Shown in pieces: positions 35,770 through 45,896 of a stretch of 64,000 nucleotides of DNA. The stretch spans positions 1,511,907 to 1,575,906 of the forward strand of contig NZ_KZ454941.1 in NCBI RefSeq assembly GCF_002797375.1, in the 5' to 3' direction. Numbering within the stretch: the first letter of the stretch is position 1; every line of letters starts with the position of its first letter. Position numbers and translations under genes: made by a program. The stretch is from Bacillus sp. FJAT-42315 (GTDB lineage Bacteria; Bacillota; Bacilli; Bacillales; Domibacillaceae). The notes beneath the pieces were generated by a model that ran no database searches, had not been told where the DNA came from, and saw only the letters and a list, made by a program, of their open reading frames with translations.

Positions 35770-36187
35770 TAAAGGCTTTACTCTAGTGGAATCCTTGCTG
35801 ATCCTTATGGTATTTATGATGCTCGCAGCCCTGTTTCCGATGATTTATGGAACAGTATACCATGTCAATGAGCAACTAGAACCTGGGAGAAAGTCAGAGT
35901 GGGAACTATTTGTTATTCAGCTACGAAAAGAAATGTATAATGCTCAATCATGGACGCCAGCTAATGATAAGCTTTTTTATCATCAGGCAGGACAGAAGAT
36001 CTCCATTGAACAATATCAACAAAGTGTAAGGAGGCGGATCAATGGCATGGGGCATGAAATAATGCTGAAAGAGGTTGAATCGATCCAATTTTATTGGGCG
36101 AACGAAACGCTGTGTGCTAAAGTGGTCTTTACTAATGGAGAAGAGGAACAGGCGCAATTTTACTCGTTGCTTGAGGAGCCGTTATGA
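35729..36187 (+). CDS. comGF: Minor competence pseudopilin ComGF
   Basis: The 152-residue protein has the prepilin site KG|FTLVESLLILMVFMMLAA and a ComGF-like C-terminus (EVESIQFYWANETLCAKVVF). Its start is uncertain: GTG 35729 gives a plausible leader and overlaps comGE by 41 bases, but the frame stays open to 35687. Coupled translation from comGE is likely. Confidence 0.83.
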   Translation: MWKCLGRDFVFSSNKGFTLVESLLILMVFMMLAALFPMIYGTVYHVNEQLEPGRKSEWELFVIQLRKEMYNAQSWTPANDKLFYHQAGQKISIEQYQQSVRRRINGMGHEIMLKEVESIQFYWANETLCAKVVFTNGEEEQAQFYSLLEEPL

Positions 36188-36564
36188 AAAGATTGATTTT
36201 CAATGAACGTGGTGTGTTGTTTCCTTATGTGTTAGTACTTTTTATCGTTGTTTCATCAACGGCAGTTTTAGGTGTGGAGATTTTCGTAAGTAAGCAAAAA
36301 ACAGCAATGAATTTAACAGAATACTATGAAACAAAAGTAGTGGAACTGTTGACTCTGCAGTATTTGGGTCCCCAGCTTGATGAAGGAGTGGCGATGTCAG
36401 GGGTGTTTGTCACGAATAAGGGAGAGGTCAGTTATTCGGCTTCTCCAGAAGTAGGTCAAGATCAATATGTGATTCATTTGAGAACGAAGAAAGAGGGTTC
36501 TCATTTTTATTCAAAGGTGATTTATGATCAAACGACCAAACAAATTGTTAAACGTATAGATTAA
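36184..36564 (+). CDS. comGG: Minor competence protein ComGG
   Basis: The 126-residue protein has one N-terminal hydrophobic helix (VLFPYVLVLFIVVSSTAVLG) without a canonical prepilin cleavage site and a soluble C-terminus. It overlaps comGF by 4 bases (ATGA). Low sequence conservation is usual for ComGG; identity rests on position, size and topology. Confidence 0.85.
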   Translation: MKRLIFNERGVLFPYVLVLFIVVSSTAVLGVEIFVSKQKTAMNLTEYYETKVVELLTLQYLGPQLDEGVAMSGVFVTNKGEVSYSASPEVGQDQYVIHLRTKKEGSHFYSKVIYDQTTKQIVKRID

Positions 36565-36612
36565 CGACCACACAGTCGATATAATAAAAATATTAGTAGG
36601 GGGAGATACGAG

Positions 36613-37143
36613 ATGACGACGATTTTTATTACGGGATTCATGGGAGCTGGTAAAACAACCATTGGTCAATTATTAGCCAATCAGTTACAAATTCCCGTCA
36701 TTGATACAGATGTTTATATTGAACAACGAGAAGGAGCAGCTATTTCTGAGATTTTTGGCGATAAAGGAGAAGCGTATTTTCGAGAAGCGGAAACAGCGGC
36801 TCTTCAACAGTTCTGTACAAATGAGCAGAAAATCGTTACAACTGGCGGCGGTATTATTATGAAAGAACAAAACCGTCAGCTCATGAAAAAACATGGGGTT
36901 GTCATTTTTTTAGAAGTAGATTTAGCCGTCATATTCGATCGGTTGAAAGGCGATACGAGTCGACCGCTCATTCAAAATCAAGAACAAGCCCGCATTCAAG
37001 AGTTATATGAAAGCCGATTGCCGCTGTATAGGGAAGCGGCAAACTTGATTATTCATACGACTGATCAAACAGCCGAGCAAGTAGCGGAAGAAGTGATTCA
37101 ACGTTTAAAACTCGAAGAAAACGGAGAAACTAACACCGTCTAA
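36613..37143 (+). CDS. aroK: Shikimate kinase
   Basis: The 176-residue enzyme phosphorylates shikimate with ATP in aromatic amino-acid synthesis. It has Walker A GFMGAGKTT, the shikimate-binding IDTDVYIEQREG, EAYFREAE and TTGGGI motifs, and the lid DRLKGDTSRPLI. AGGGGGAG precedes the ATG, and a TATAAT occurs about 40 bases upstream. It sits between comGG and yqzE; in this window aroQ of the same pathway lies 16 kb away. Confidence 0.94.
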   Translation: MTTIFITGFMGAGKTTIGQLLANQLQIPVIDTDVYIEQREGAAISEIFGDKGEAYFREAETAALQQFCTNEQKIVTTGGGIIMKEQNRQLMKKHGVVIFLEVDLAVIFDRLKGDTSRPLIQNQEQARIQELYESRLPLYREAANLIIHTTDQTAEQVAEEVIQRLKLEENGETNTV

Positions 37144-37160
37144 TAGGAGGTGTTGTTCGT

Positions 37161-37340
37161 TTGTCTATCTATGAAGTTATTCGTTATTGTACGCAAAGCA
37201 CGCTATCTTACTTAAATGAACCAAAACAAGAGAGAAAACAAAAGCGGCAGCGTAGGAAAACGGAGCGGCCAGCCTTTTCATCTAGATGGTTCGGTGTTTT
37301 GCCTTGGGCGGTGCGTCAATTGTTTCGGAAAAGTTCATAA
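37161..37340 (+). CDS. yqzE: YqzE family small basic protein
   Basis: The 59-residue protein starts at TTG 37161 behind AGGAGGTG at 8 bases. Sequence features are YEVIRYCTQSTLSYLNEPKQ, a run of Lys/Arg (KQKRQRRKTERP) and SRWFGVLPWAVRQLFRK, the YqzE pattern. In B. subtilis yqzE follows comGG. Function unknown; the C-terminus may be amphipathic or membrane-associated. Confidence 0.85.
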   Translation: MSIYEVIRYCTQSTLSYLNEPKQERKQKRQRRKTERPAFSSRWFGVLPWAVRQLFRKSS

Positions 37341-38129
37341 TCAACCAAGTGGCGGGGTCAAATAAATGATTCCGCCATTTACAATGTCTACTTTAATTTT
37401 CGGCTCATAGCGCTTTTTTAAGGCGGCTTTCTCAAGGAAGAAAGCTTCTGGCTTTTCCTCTTCTTCCTCATAAAACGAATTCAACAAGGAAAGATCTTCT
37501 TCCCATCTATTGATCGCTTCCTTTGCCCATTGCTGATCCTCATTTTTTAAGCGATCGTCTAGAAACTGATGAATTCGTCGAACCCCGCTTAACGGTTTGA
37601 TTAAAGGAGCAATGGTAAAGGAGAAATCGGGAATCTTCCCTGAGAGAGATTTTCGTTCCAGTATGTTCATGAACTGCTCTTGAATTTGCCCATTGATTAA
37701 ATTGAGTCCGAATGAATGGAACTGTTCTTTCTTTCGATCCGCCTCATAACATACTTTCACATTTGTTAATAACCAAGGGTGAAGGGCTTGGTGGCGATTG
37801 ATTGTTTGTTGTTCGTAAAGACGGACAAATCCAGCACGTTGTTTAGCCGATTGGAAAATTTGCTGCAGGCGTGGTGCTCCGAAATGAACGACTTCTCCTT
37901 TTAATTCGTTTTGAACCTCCTTTTGATTGGTAATGAGTGTTAAGGAAAGTGGCTCGCCGACCAAGCCCATTTTTTCGATATAATGCCAATAAAAAGGACG
38001 ATTCATTAGCTCCTTATCCATTTCAGGTGTCAACTTGACCGTTAGTGAACAAGAAGTTTTCTCCAAAATTGAACATTCTCCTACTGTGAAATATTGTTCA
38101 AGAAATTGATGAATTTCGTTTGTCTGCAA
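37341..38129 (-). CDS. yqhG: YqhG family protein
   Basis: The 262-residue soluble protein matches YqhG, of unknown function. The start is TTG 38129, with AAGGAGGAAG at ideal spacing; a longer frame reaches 38180. It overlaps the end of yqhH by 32 bases and is co-transcribed with it, which suggests joint action with the SNF2 helicase. It ends in GGIIYLTPPLG. Convergent with yqzE, with only adjacent stop codons between them. Confidence 0.85.
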   Translation of the reverse strand: MQTNEIHQFLEQYFTVGECSILEKTSCSLTVKLTPEMDKELMNRPFYWHYIEKMGLVGEPLSLTLITNQKEVQNELKGEVVHFGAPRLQQIFQSAKQRAGFVRLYEQQTINRHQALHPWLLTNVKVCYEADRKKEQFHSFGLNLINGQIQEQFMNILERKSLSGKIPDFSFTIAPLIKPLSGVRRIHQFLDDRLKNEDQQWAKEAINRWEEDLSLLNSFYEEEEEKPEAFFLEKAALKKRYEPKIKVDIVNGGIIYLTPPLG

Positions 38130-39798
38130 AGTTTTCTTCCTCCTTTTTCCACTCGTTAGCAAGTTCAAAGGCCGCCTCAAAATTTCTCATTTTAATTTGT
38201 AACTCGCCTTCTGTTTTCGAATGTTGAAAAATATCTGTCAAATGCTCTTGCATATTAGGGATCTCCATTTTTGTTAAAATATCATCTAGTTCCCCGATCG
38301 CTTGCTCAAATAAATGGATCTTCTCATACAATAACTGCATAATGCGATCTTCAATCGTATCTTTAATAGAAAAATTATATATATGAACATCTTTTGTTTG
38401 ACCGAAGCGATGGATACGTCCAATTCGTTGTTCCAGTCTCATAGGATTCCATGGAAGATCAAAATTAATTAAGTGATGGCAAAACTGAAGATTGAGCCCT
38501 TCGCCACCGGCCTCTGTTGCAATTAATACTTGGGCGTGTTCTTTGAATAACTCCTTCATCCAATCTTTTTTCCCACGTTTAAACCCGCCACGAAAAGGGA
38601 CTGAACTAATGCCATGCTGTTTAAAGAACCACTGTAAATACAGTTGGGTCGCTCGGTACTCGGTGAAAATAATTACTTTATCATTGATCGATTGAACCAG
38701 TTCCAATGCTTTTGTTGCCTTGGAGTTTTGAGAAACAGCTTCAATAGCCGATAGTATTTTGTGAAAGCTTTCAGGTAGTTGTTTAGCATGTTCGCCCCAA
38801 TGCTTAGCCATATTTTTCAATGTATAGAATACGGCTTCTTTACTGCTACAAGCTTCCCGCTGCAAAGTGAGCAAGGAGAATGCGTTTCCTATCTGTTCTG
38901 GATGTTCACGGATAAAATGCTCAAGGGATTCATAAAGAGCACGTTCCTGTTGAGTAAATTCCACTTGAATGTTCTCGACTTTTCTTGCTGTCCATTCGAC
39001 TCCTGTATCTTGCCGCCGATGACGAACCATCACTTTATCCATCAACTTCATTAACTGTTGATGATTCTGCACTTGGCGATCGCCTTTTTTAAATTGTTCA
39101 CTAAATTGTATTTCACTCCCTAAATGGCCAGGCTTTAATAGCGACACAAGATGAAACATTTCATCTAGACGGTTTTGAATCGGCGTAGCCGTTAATAGTA
39201 AACAAAACTTCTTTTTTAAATGCCGCACAAATTGATAGTTTTTCGTTTTATGATTTTTTAGTTTATGGGCTTCATCGATAATGACTAAATCATATTCTTG
39301 CTCATAAATTTTTTCTTGGTGAGGGCTTCTTTTAGCCATATCAATCGAGGAAATGACAATATCGCATTGATCCCAAGCATAGGATTTCTTTTGAGCGATG
39401 GCCGGGATGTAAAACTTATAATTCATTTCATTTGCCCATTGAGAGACGAGGGAAGCGGGGGTTAAGATCAATACTTTCTTTACTAATCCGCGAATTAAAT
39501 ATTCTTTAAGGATTAGTCCAGCTTCAATCGTTTTTCCCAGACCGACCTCATCTGCTAAAATGGCTTTCCCATTCATTTCCTCAATCACCTTTCTAGCCGT
39601 TTCTAGCTGATGAGGCAAGGGAGTGAGGTCTGGTAAAAAGTCAGGGGCTAACAATCCTTCGAAATCGTCGATTAACATTCGTGTTTCCATTTTGGTTGCT
39701 GATTGAAAGAGTGGCCAGCTACCCCATGGTCCATCTTGATTGAACCTTTTCTCAATCTCCTCTCCCCAAGCTTCATTAAACAATATATCTACACTCAT
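38098..39798 (-). CDS. yqhH: SNF2-family DEAD/DEAH helicase YqhH
   Basis: The 566-residue ATPase has helicase motif [14 protein letters not shown], Ia LILTPASLV, motif II DEAH, motif [14 protein letters not shown], and in the second half [20 protein letters not shown] and [10 protein letters not shown] (V-VI). It is a double-strand DNA translocase related to RapA/HepA. No nuclease or specificity domain is attached. ATG 39798 has AAAGGAG at 8 bases. Synteny matches YqhH; role unknown. Confidence 0.9.
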   Translation of the reverse strand: MSVDILFNEAWGEEIEKRFNQDGPWGSWPLFQSATKMETRMLIDDFEGLLAPDFLPDLTPLPHQLETARKVIEEMNGKAILADEVGLGKTIEAGLILKEYLIRGLVKKVLILTPASLVSQWANEMNYKFYIPAIAQKKSYAWDQCDIVISSIDMAKRSPHQEKIYEQEYDLVIIDEAHKLKNHKTKNYQFVRHLKKKFCLLLTATPIQNRLDEMFHLVSLLKPGHLGSEIQFSEQFKKGDRQVQNHQQLMKLMDKVMVRHRRQDTGVEWTARKVENIQVEFTQQERALYESLEHFIREHPEQIGNAFSLLTLQREACSSKEAVFYTLKNMAKHWGEHAKQLPESFHKILSAIEAVSQNSKATKALELVQSINDKVIIFTEYRATQLYLQWFFKQHGISSVPFRGGFKRGKKDWMKELFKEHAQVLIATEAGGEGLNLQFCHHLINFDLPWNPMRLEQRIGRIHRFGQTKDVHIYNFSIKDTIEDRIMQLLYEKIHLFEQAIGELDDILTKMEIPNMQEHLTDIFQHSKTEGELQIKMRNFEAAFELANEWKKEEENFADKRNSSIS

Positions 39799-39957
39799 CT
39801 GCAAAACTCCTTTATAAAAATGATTGCGAAAACCTTATTGTTAATGGTAGGATGTAAGGGAACAAAATATTATGTCATTTCGCAAAAGACGAACGATAGT
39901 CGATTTTTATATGCGAGTGTTCATAGTATGCCCATTTTTAAATTTAATATTGCGAAT

Positions 39958-40133
39958 GAAAGCAAGGGGAGAGACTGTGTATGCGGCGCCGAAGGAGCAA
40001 ACAAGTTATTTGTGAATCTCTCAGGCAAAAGAACTCTTGCTGGACGCACCTCTGGAGAGTGTTTCGTTAACGAAACCACCAAAGAAGACAGCCTGTTCAT
40101 TCAGGGTAAACTTTCAGGTTCAAGGACAGAGAA
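39958..40133 (+). promoter_or_regulatory. Tandem glycine riboswitch of the gcv operon
   Basis: Two glycine-aptamer copies are visible. The first has GGGGAGAGACTG, GGCGCCGAAGGAGCAA, AATCTCTCAGGCAAAAG and a closing CTCTGGAGAG. The second has GGAGAGTGTTTCG, ACCACCAAAGAAGACAGCC, AACTTTCAGGTTCAAGGACAGAG. Spacing and motifs fit the gcvT class. In Bacillus, glycine binding permits readthrough, so glycine induces its own cleavage system. The 441-base gap before gcvT is largely explained by this element. Confidence 0.93.
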
Positions 40134-40166
40134 CAACTTTTATAAGCTGTTCTCTGTCTTTTTTTT
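40125..40166 (+). terminator. Riboswitch expression-platform terminator
   Basis: The stem GACAGAGAACA/TGTTCTCTGTC with a 12-base loop is followed by T8. Its 5' arm overlaps the end of aptamer 2, so aptamer folding competes with termination. Confidence 0.93.
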
Positions 40167-40239
40167 ATGGAAATCCCTAAATGAAGATGGAAACAGCGTT
40201 AGGTGTCACACGAAAATCAATAATCAAGGAGGAAGGTTA

Positions 40240-41343
40240 ATGGGAGACTTAAAACGTACGCCACTGTTTGAAGCATACAAGCAATACGGTGGTAAAACGA
40301 TCGATTTTGGTGGATGGGAGCTTCCGGTTCAGTTTTCAAGTATTAAGGAAGAGCATGAAGCTGTCCGAACAAAAGCGGGGTTATTTGATGTGTCACACAT
40401 GGGTGAGATCACAGTCAAAGGAAAAGATGCCCTCACCTATCTTCAAAAAATGATGACGAACGACCTTTCCAAATTGAAGCCTAATGGTGCGATGTATACA
40501 GCGATGTGCTATGAGAACGGCGGAACGGTAGATGACTTGCTAGTTTATATGTTAGATGAAGAGGATTATTTACTTGTTGTGAACGCCGCGAATACAGAAA
40601 AAGATTTTGAATGGCTGAAGCAGCACGAAGAAGGAGAAGTGGAGCTTAAAAACGTGTCTAATGATTGGGCGCAGCTTGCTCTGCAAGGGCTTTTAGCAGA
40701 AAAAGTGCTTCAAAAGCTTGTAAAAGAAACCGATTTAAGTGAAATTAAATTTTTCAAATTCCGTCAAGCAGTCAATATTTCAGAGGTATCAGCCCTCATT
40801 TCTCGCACAGGCTATACAGGAGAAGACGGTTTTGAAATTTATTGCGAAAGTGATCATGCGGTTAAACTATGGCAGGACATTCTTGAAGTAGGGAAAGAAG
40901 ATGGCGTTGTCCCTTGTGGGTTAGGTGCTCGTGACACACTCCGTTTTGAAGCAAACCTTGCTTTATACGGGCAGGAGTTATCGAAAGACATTTCACCGAT
41001 TGAAGCGAATCTAGGCTTTGCGGTAAAAACCAATAAAGACTTTTTTATCGGAATCGAAGCGTTAACGGTTCAAAAAGAAAATGGTCCTGCACGTAAGCTT
41101 GTCGGACTTGAAATGATTGATCGTGGGATTCCACGCCATGGTTATGCTGTGTACTCCGCTAGTGGCGAAGAACTGGGCTTTGTCACAACAGGTACACAAT
41201 CACCAACATTAAAGAAAAATATCGGACTCGCTTTATTAAAAGCAGAGTATACGTCTATTGATACAGAAGTGTTTGTGGAGATTCGCGGCAAAAAGCTAGC
41301 GGCCAAAACAGTGAAGACACCATTTTATAAACGTTCGAACTAA
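40240..41343 (+). CDS. gcvT: Glycine cleavage T-protein (aminomethyltransferase)
   Basis: The 367-residue enzyme passes the methylene from the H-protein aminomethyl group to THF, releasing ammonia. It starts [29 protein letters not shown] and contains [11 protein letters not shown], the folate-binding [12 protein letters not shown] region and [10 protein letters not shown]. The ATG at 40240 follows AAGGAGGAAGG; the frame open to 39703 runs through the riboswitch and is not coding. First gene of gcvT-gcvPA-gcvPB. Confidence 0.96.
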   Translation: MGDLKRTPLFEAYKQYGGKTIDFGGWELPVQFSSIKEEHEAVRTKAGLFDVSHMGEITVKGKDALTYLQKMMTNDLSKLKPNGAMYTAMCYENGGTVDDLLVYMLDEEDYLLVVNAANTEKDFEWLKQHEEGEVELKNVSNDWAQLALQGLLAEKVLQKLVKETDLSEIKFFKFRQAVNISEVSALISRTGYTGEDGFEIYCESDHAVKLWQDILEVGKEDGVVPCGLGARDTLRFEANLALYGQELSKDISPIEANLGFAVKTNKDFFIGIEALTVQKENGPARKLVGLEMIDRGIPRHGYAVYSASGEELGFVTTGTQSPTLKKNIGLALLKAEYTSIDTEVFVEIRGKKLAAKTVKTPFYKRSN

Positions 41344-41364
41344 CAGGATAGGAGAGGGGATGAA

Positions 41365-42714
41365 ATGATGAAGCATCGTTACTTACCAATGACAGAGGCC
41401 GATCAAAAGGAAATGCTTTCAACGATTGGCATTGATGCGATTGATGAATTATTTGAGGATATTCCAGAGAAGGTGCGCTTTCAAGGATTATACAAGATTA
41501 AAGAGGCGAAAGCTGAACCTGCGTTGAAAAAAGAGCTGAGCACACTCGCTGCAAAAAATGCTCACGCGAAACAATACACTTCCTTTTTAGGAGCAGGCGT
41601 GTATGATCACTATGCACCGTCAATTGTTGATCATGTCATTTCACGTTCAGAGTTTTACACAGCCTATACACCATATCAGCCGGAAATTTCTCAAGGGGAG
41701 TTACAGGCGATTTTTGAATTTCAAACGATGATTTGTGAACTAACAGGTATGGATGTGGCCAATTCTTCGATGTACGATGGTGGCACTGCGTTAGCAGAAG
41801 CGGCGATGCTTAGTGCTGGACAGACGAAACGGAAGAAAGTCCTTGTATCGGAAACCGTTCATCCAGAATCTCGCGACGTGTTGAGAGCATATGCGAAAGG
41901 GCAGAACATTGAAGTGGTAGAAATTCCCCATAAAGATGGAGTGACAGACTTAGATCAATTACAAGCTCTTGTTGATGATGAAACCGCAGCTGTGATCGTT
42001 CAATATCCGAACTTTTTCGGGGCGATTGAATCATTACCTGACGTAGAGAAAGTGACTCATGAACATAAAGCATTGTTTGTCGTTTCAGCTAATCCGCTTT
42101 CACTCGGTGCATTAACACCTCCAGGGAAGTTTGGGGCTGATATTGTCATCGGTGATGCGCAACCATTCGGTATCCCTGCAAGCTTTGGTGGACCGCACTG
42201 TGGTTATTTTGCTGTAACAAAAAAACTGATGCGTAAAGTACCGGGCCGTCTTGTCGGGCAAACACAGGATGACGAAGGACGCCGTGGATTCGTATTGACG
42301 TTACAGGCGCGCGAACAGCATATTCGTCGCGATAAAGCAACTTCTAATATTTGTTCGAATCAGGCATTAAATGCGCTAGCAGCAAGCGTGGCGATGACCG
42401 CTTTAGGGAAAAAGGGAATCAAAGAAATTGCGATCCAAAATTTACAAAAAGCCAATTTTGCAAAAGACACATTAAAGCAGCATGGAGTAGAGATGGTGTT
42501 TTCTGCACCAATTTTTAACGAGTTTGTTGTTCGTTTGCCTCAACCGATCAAAGAAGTGAATCAGCGATTATTTGAAAAAGGCATCATTGGTGGATATGAC
42601 CTTGGTTTAACGTATCCAGGTCTTGAAAACTGTATGCTAATTGCGGTTACAGAGTTGCGGACGAGAGAAGAAATTGAATTACTTGCGAAAGAATTGGGGG
42701 ATAGCCATGAATAA
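41365..42714 (+). CDS. gcvPA: Glycine decarboxylase P-protein subunit 1
   Basis: The 449-residue N-terminal half of the split glycine decarboxylase has [42 protein letters not shown] and SSMYDGGTA motifs. With GcvPB it forms the PLP enzyme that decarboxylates glycine onto lipoyl-GcvH. Start is ATG 41365 or the adjacent ATG 41368 after GGAGAGGGG. It overlaps gcvPB by 8 bases. Confidence 0.96.
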   Translation: MMKHRYLPMTEADQKEMLSTIGIDAIDELFEDIPEKVRFQGLYKIKEAKAEPALKKELSTLAAKNAHAKQYTSFLGAGVYDHYAPSIVDHVISRSEFYTAYTPYQPEISQGELQAIFEFQTMICELTGMDVANSSMYDGGTALAEAAMLSAGQTKRKKVLVSETVHPESRDVLRAYAKGQNIEVVEIPHKDGVTDLDQLQALVDDETAAVIVQYPNFFGAIESLPDVEKVTHEHKALFVVSANPLSLGALTPPGKFGADIVIGDAQPFGIPASFGGPHCGYFAVTKKLMRKVPGRLVGQTQDDEGRRGFVLTLQAREQHIRRDKATSNICSNQALNALAASVAMTALGKKGIKEIAIQNLQKANFAKDTLKQHGVEMVFSAPIFNEFVVRLPQPIKEVNQRLFEKGIIGGYDLGLTYPGLENCMLIAVTELRTREEIELLAKELGDSHE

Positions 42715-44179
42715 CAACGATCAATTGCTTATTTTTGAAATGTCTCAACCGGGCCGAATCGGATACAGTTTGCCTGAATTAGATGTACCTGAACAAGATC
42801 TATCCCATCTTTTACCTGCTGGATATGTGCGTGAGGAAGAGCCGGAGCTTCCTGAAGTGTCTGAGCTTGATATTATGCGTCATTACACAGCGCTATCGAA
42901 AAGAAACCATGGAGTGGATTCTGGATTTTATCCACTTGGTTCTTGTACGATGAAATACAATCCGAAAATTAATGAAGATGTTGCTCGTTTTGATGGTTTT
43001 GCGCATATTCACCCGCTTCAGGCAGAAGAGACGGTGCAAGGTGCGCTTGAATTAATGTACGATCTTCAAGAGCATTTGAAAGAAATTACGGGAATGGATG
43101 AAGTGACGTTACAACCAGCGGCAGGAGCACAAGGGGAATGGACGGGGCTGATGCTTATTCGCGCGTTCCACGAAGCAAATGGTGACTTCCAGCGGACGAA
43201 GGTAATTGTTCCGGATTCGGCTCATGGAACGAACCCGGCATCTGCGACCGTAGCTGGTTATGAAACGGTAACCGTAAAATCTGGCGACGACGGTTTAGTG
43301 GATATTGAAGATTTAAAACGTGTCGTCGATGAAACAACAGCTGCATTAATGTTAACAAATCCAAATACGCTCGGATTATTTGAAGAGAATATTGTAGAAA
43401 TGGCTGAAATTATTCATAGTGTAGGCGGGAAAGTTTATTATGATGGAGCCAATTTAAATGCCGTTTTATCGAAAGCGCGTCCTGGAGATATGGGCTTTGA
43501 TGTCGTCCATTTAAACCTTCATAAAACATTCACTGGCCCTCATGGTGGCGGTGGCCCAGGTTCAGGTCCTGTTGGGGTGAAGGCAGATTTAATTCCATTC
43601 TTGCCAAAGCCTGTGCTTGTGAAAGAAGGCGAGACATTTAAGTTCGATTACGATCGTCCGCAAGCCATTGGTCGCGTGAAACCTTATTATGGAAACTTTG
43701 GTATTAATGTTCGGGCGTATACGTATATTCGTTCAATGGGTCCAGATGGATTAAAAGCAGTAACAGAATATGCGGTGTTAAATGCGAACTATATGATGCG
43801 TCGTTTAGCTCCACATTTTGACCTGCCATTTGATCGTCATTGTAAGCATGAGTTTGTATTAAGCGGAAAACGCCAGAAAAAACTCGGTGTAAGAACGCTT
43901 GATATTGCGAAGCGCTTGCTTGATTTTGGCTATCATCCGCCAACGATCTATTTCCCATTAAATGTAGAAGAATGTATCATGATCGAGCCAACGGAAACAG
44001 AATCGAAGGAAACGTTAGATGCCTTTATTGATGCGATGATTCAAATTGCGAAAGAAGCGGAAGAAAATCCGGAAATTGTTCAAGAAGCGCCTCATACGAC
44101 TGTTGTTGGTCGCTTAGATGAAACAATGGCGGCACGCAAACCGATTCTTCGCTATGAAAAACCGTTGCAAAATGTTTAA
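42707..44179 (+). CDS. gcvPB: Glycine decarboxylase P-protein subunit 2
   Basis: The 490-residue C-terminal half carries the PLP lysine in [20 protein letters not shown], preceded by [11 protein letters not shown] and [12 protein letters not shown] 42707 overlaps the end of gcvPA (ATGAATAA) with TTGGGGG upstream; the frame extending to 42641 is in the wrong register relative to gcvPA and lacks a start site. Ends the operon; the H-protein gene is elsewhere. Confidence 0.96.
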   Translation: MNNNDQLLIFEMSQPGRIGYSLPELDVPEQDLSHLLPAGYVREEEPELPEVSELDIMRHYTALSKRNHGVDSGFYPLGSCTMKYNPKINEDVARFDGFAHIHPLQAEETVQGALELMYDLQEHLKEITGMDEVTLQPAAGAQGEWTGLMLIRAFHEANGDFQRTKVIVPDSAHGTNPASATVAGYETVTVKSGDDGLVDIEDLKRVVDETTAALMLTNPNTLGLFEENIVEMAEIIHSVGGKVYYDGANLNAVLSKARPGDMGFDVVHLNLHKTFTGPHGGGGPGSGPVGVKADLIPFLPKPVLVKEGETFKFDYDRPQAIGRVKPYYGNFGINVRAYTYIRSMGPDGLKAVTEYAVLNANYMMRRLAPHFDLPFDRHCKHEFVLSGKRQKKLGVRTLDIAKRLLDFGYHPPTIYFPLNVEECIMIEPTETESKETLDAFIDAMIQIAKEAEENPEIVQEAPHTTVVGRLDETMAARKPILRYEKPLQNV

Positions 44180-44186
44180 TTATAAT

Positions 44187-44217
44187 AAAAAACTGCCTCG
44201 GGTAGGCAGTTTTTTAT
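44187..44217. terminator. Bidirectional terminator between gcvPB and yqhL
   Basis: The stem AAAAAACTGCCT/AGGCAGTTTTTT has a short loop. The 3' T-run overlaps the end of yqhL. Confidence 0.92.
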
Positions 44218-44591
44218 TTGCTCTTTACTTTTCCCGTCCATTTCTTGAAGCCGCCTTCAAGATGGCTAATATTTTTGTATCCTTTTTTGTGTAATGTCAT
44301 GGCCGCGCGTCCACTTCTCATTCCGCTTTGGCAATAAAGATACACTGGTTTGTCAGAACGAATTTCATTCTCCATGCGCGTCTTTAATTGGCTCATTGGA
44401 ATATTACGAGCGCCTAAAATATGGCCGGCTTCAAACTCGTTCGGCTCACGGACATCAATCAACTGAGCTTTACGGTAGCCTTTGATGAACTCTTCCTGTG
44501 AAAGTGGTGTGACCGCTTTTTTCTGGGAAAAATACATATATAAAGTGTACAAAATAATGGCGCCTAAAATGGCAGCAATGGTATACAGCAA
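44214..44591 (-). CDS. yqhL: Membrane-anchored rhodanese-like sulfurtransferase YqhL
   Basis: The 125-residue protein has an N-terminal membrane helix (YTIAAILGAIILYTLYMYF) and a single rhodanese domain with active-site Cys in YCQSGMRSGRA. TTG 44591 is chosen because AAAGGAG lies 8 bases upstream; the frame extends to 44627. It could carry sulfane sulfur; next to lipM this is suggestive, but the two genes are divergent. Synteny with YqhL. Confidence 0.88.
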   Translation of the reverse strand: MLYTIAAILGAIILYTLYMYFSQKKAVTPLSQEEFIKGYRKAQLIDVREPNEFEAGHILGARNIPMSQLKTRMENEIRSDKPVYLYCQSGMRSGRAAMTLHKKGYKNISHLEGGFKKWTGKVKSK

Positions 44592-44763
44592 CGTATACAC
44601 TCCTTTCAAGTAAAATTGCACCATCATCTATTATAAACTTGCCTTCATTAAGAATCAAAAGAAATTAAACAACGATTTCATTTTTGAATAGGTCTTTGTT
44701 TTTTGCTCGGTATTTGATAGACTGTATGAGGGAATTTACAAACGAAAAAGGCGTGCATGAATA

Positions 44764-45600
44764 ATGAAAAAAGAAGTGTGGAAGTTTATTGATTCTGGCC
44801 GTCGCTCTGCTAGTTATAATATGGCGATGGATGAAGCATTATTAGATTGGCATAGTCAAGGAAAGATCCCACCAGTGATCCGCTTTTACGGTTGGGAGCC
44901 AGCTGCATTATCGATTGGTTATTTCCAAAAAGCGGAGAAAGAAATCAATATGGAAGCAGTCAAGGCACATGGTCTTGGATTTGTGCGCCGTCCAACAGGC
45001 GGTAGAGGCGTTCTTCACGAGCACGAATTAACATATAGTGTAATCGTATCTGAAGAGCATCCTAACATGCCTACGGGTGTGACAGAGGCCTATCGTGTCA
45101 TTTCTGAAGGAATATTAAAAGGGTTCCACCATCTTGGGTTGGAAGCTTATTTTTCTGTGCCCAAAACGGAAGAGGAGAAAAACGGTTTGAAAAACCCACG
45201 ATCTTCTGTTTGTTTTGATGCACCGAGTTGGTATGAGCTTGTAGTAGAAGGACGGAAGATTGCTGGAAGCGCTCAAACGAGGCAAAAGGGTGTCATTTTA
45301 CAGCATGGCTCGATCTTGTTAGACCTTGATGAAGATAAGCTGTTTAGTCTGTTTAACTACCCGAATGAACGCGTCAAGGAAAGAATGCAAACAGCATTTA
45401 AAAATAAAGCGGTGGCGATTAACAGCATTAGTCCAAAAAGCATTACATTGGATATGGCTCGTGTCGCATTTAAACAGGGCTTTGAAGACGGGTTAGGTAT
45501 TGAGTTGGAGCCGCTTGAATTGACAGATGAACAGTCCGCTTCTATCGAAAAAATTGCGAAAGAGCGTTATGAGTCAGATGAGTGGAATTTTAGGCGATAA
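44764..45600 (+). CDS. lipM: Octanoyl transferase LipM
   Basis: The 278-residue enzyme moves octanoyl from acyl carrier protein to GcvH in lipoate assembly. It has the BPL/LplA fold with [18 protein letters not shown], the catalytic C150 in [24 protein letters not shown] and [10 protein letters not shown]. The Cys at 150 separates LipM from LplA. Its location next to the glycine cleavage operon makes sense, because GcvH is the lipoyl entry point. No AGGAGG; a weak GAAAAAGG lies upstream. Confidence 0.94.
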   Translation: MKKEVWKFIDSGRRSASYNMAMDEALLDWHSQGKIPPVIRFYGWEPAALSIGYFQKAEKEINMEAVKAHGLGFVRRPTGGRGVLHEHELTYSVIVSEEHPNMPTGVTEAYRVISEGILKGFHHLGLEAYFSVPKTEEEKNGLKNPRSSVCFDAPSWYELVVEGRKIAGSAQTRQKGVILQHGSILLDLDEDKLFSLFNYPNERVKERMQTAFKNKAVAINSISPKSITLDMARVAFKQGFEDGLGIELEPLELTDEQSASIEKIAKERYESDEWNFRR

Positions 45601-45737
45601 GTAACGATGTCGCATTTTTTGAATGCGAACAAAGGTTTTGTTTTTGTGCAACCTTTAAAATTATTCTTTTCATCCGATTATCGCTTGTTTTTCTGATGAT
45701 CTCTCATTTTTTTCAGCGAATACAGCCGTTTTGTCGC

Positions 45738-45766
45738 TTGACAAAAAAATGTTTTTAAATCAATAT
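45738..45766 (+). promoter_or_regulatory. Candidate sigma-A promoter for nrdJ
   Basis: TTGACA at 45738-45743 is followed after 17 bases by CAATAT. The -10 match is weak. An alternative -10, TACAAT at 45839-45844, sits next to the second NrdR box but lacks a good -35. Confidence 0.4.
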
Positions 45767-45783
45767 GTAGTAATGAAAACAAC

Positions 45784-45813
45784 AGAACAAACACAATATA
45801 TTGTGTTTGTTCT
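45784..45813 (+). promoter_or_regulatory. NrdR box inside a perfect 30-bp palindrome
   Basis: The core ACACAATATATTGTGT (45791-45806) fits the NrdR consensus ACACWATATATWGTGT at every position, and the dyad extends to 15-bp arms (AGAACAAACACAATA and its complement). NrdR represses ribonucleotide reductase genes when dATP is high. A T-run follows the palindrome (AGTTTTTTAT), so it might also terminate transcription. Confidence 0.9.
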
Positions 45814-45822
45814 AGTTTTTTA

Positions 45823-45838
45823 TCAAAATATATGGGTA
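45823..45838 (+). promoter_or_regulatory. Second, degenerate NrdR box
   Basis: TCAAAATATATGGGTA matches the consensus in about 10 of 16 positions with the ATATAT core intact. Its centre lies 32 bp (three helix turns) from the first box, the spacing known for paired NrdR sites. Confidence 0.6.
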
Positions 45839-45896
45839 TACAATTAAGAACTACTAGGAACTACCAAGAAAAAAGTATAGAAAAGGAGTTGTAGAT

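Noticed and set aside
39703..40239. Open frame extending gcvT upstream by 179 codons
   Set aside because: It passes through the glycine riboswitch and its terminator; gcvT has a proper ribosome site and conserved start at 40240.
45601..45737. Cobalamin riboswitch before nrdJ
   Set aside because: No B12-box-like GCCACTG motif or aptamer layout was found; the region is AT-rich without the needed conserved segments.
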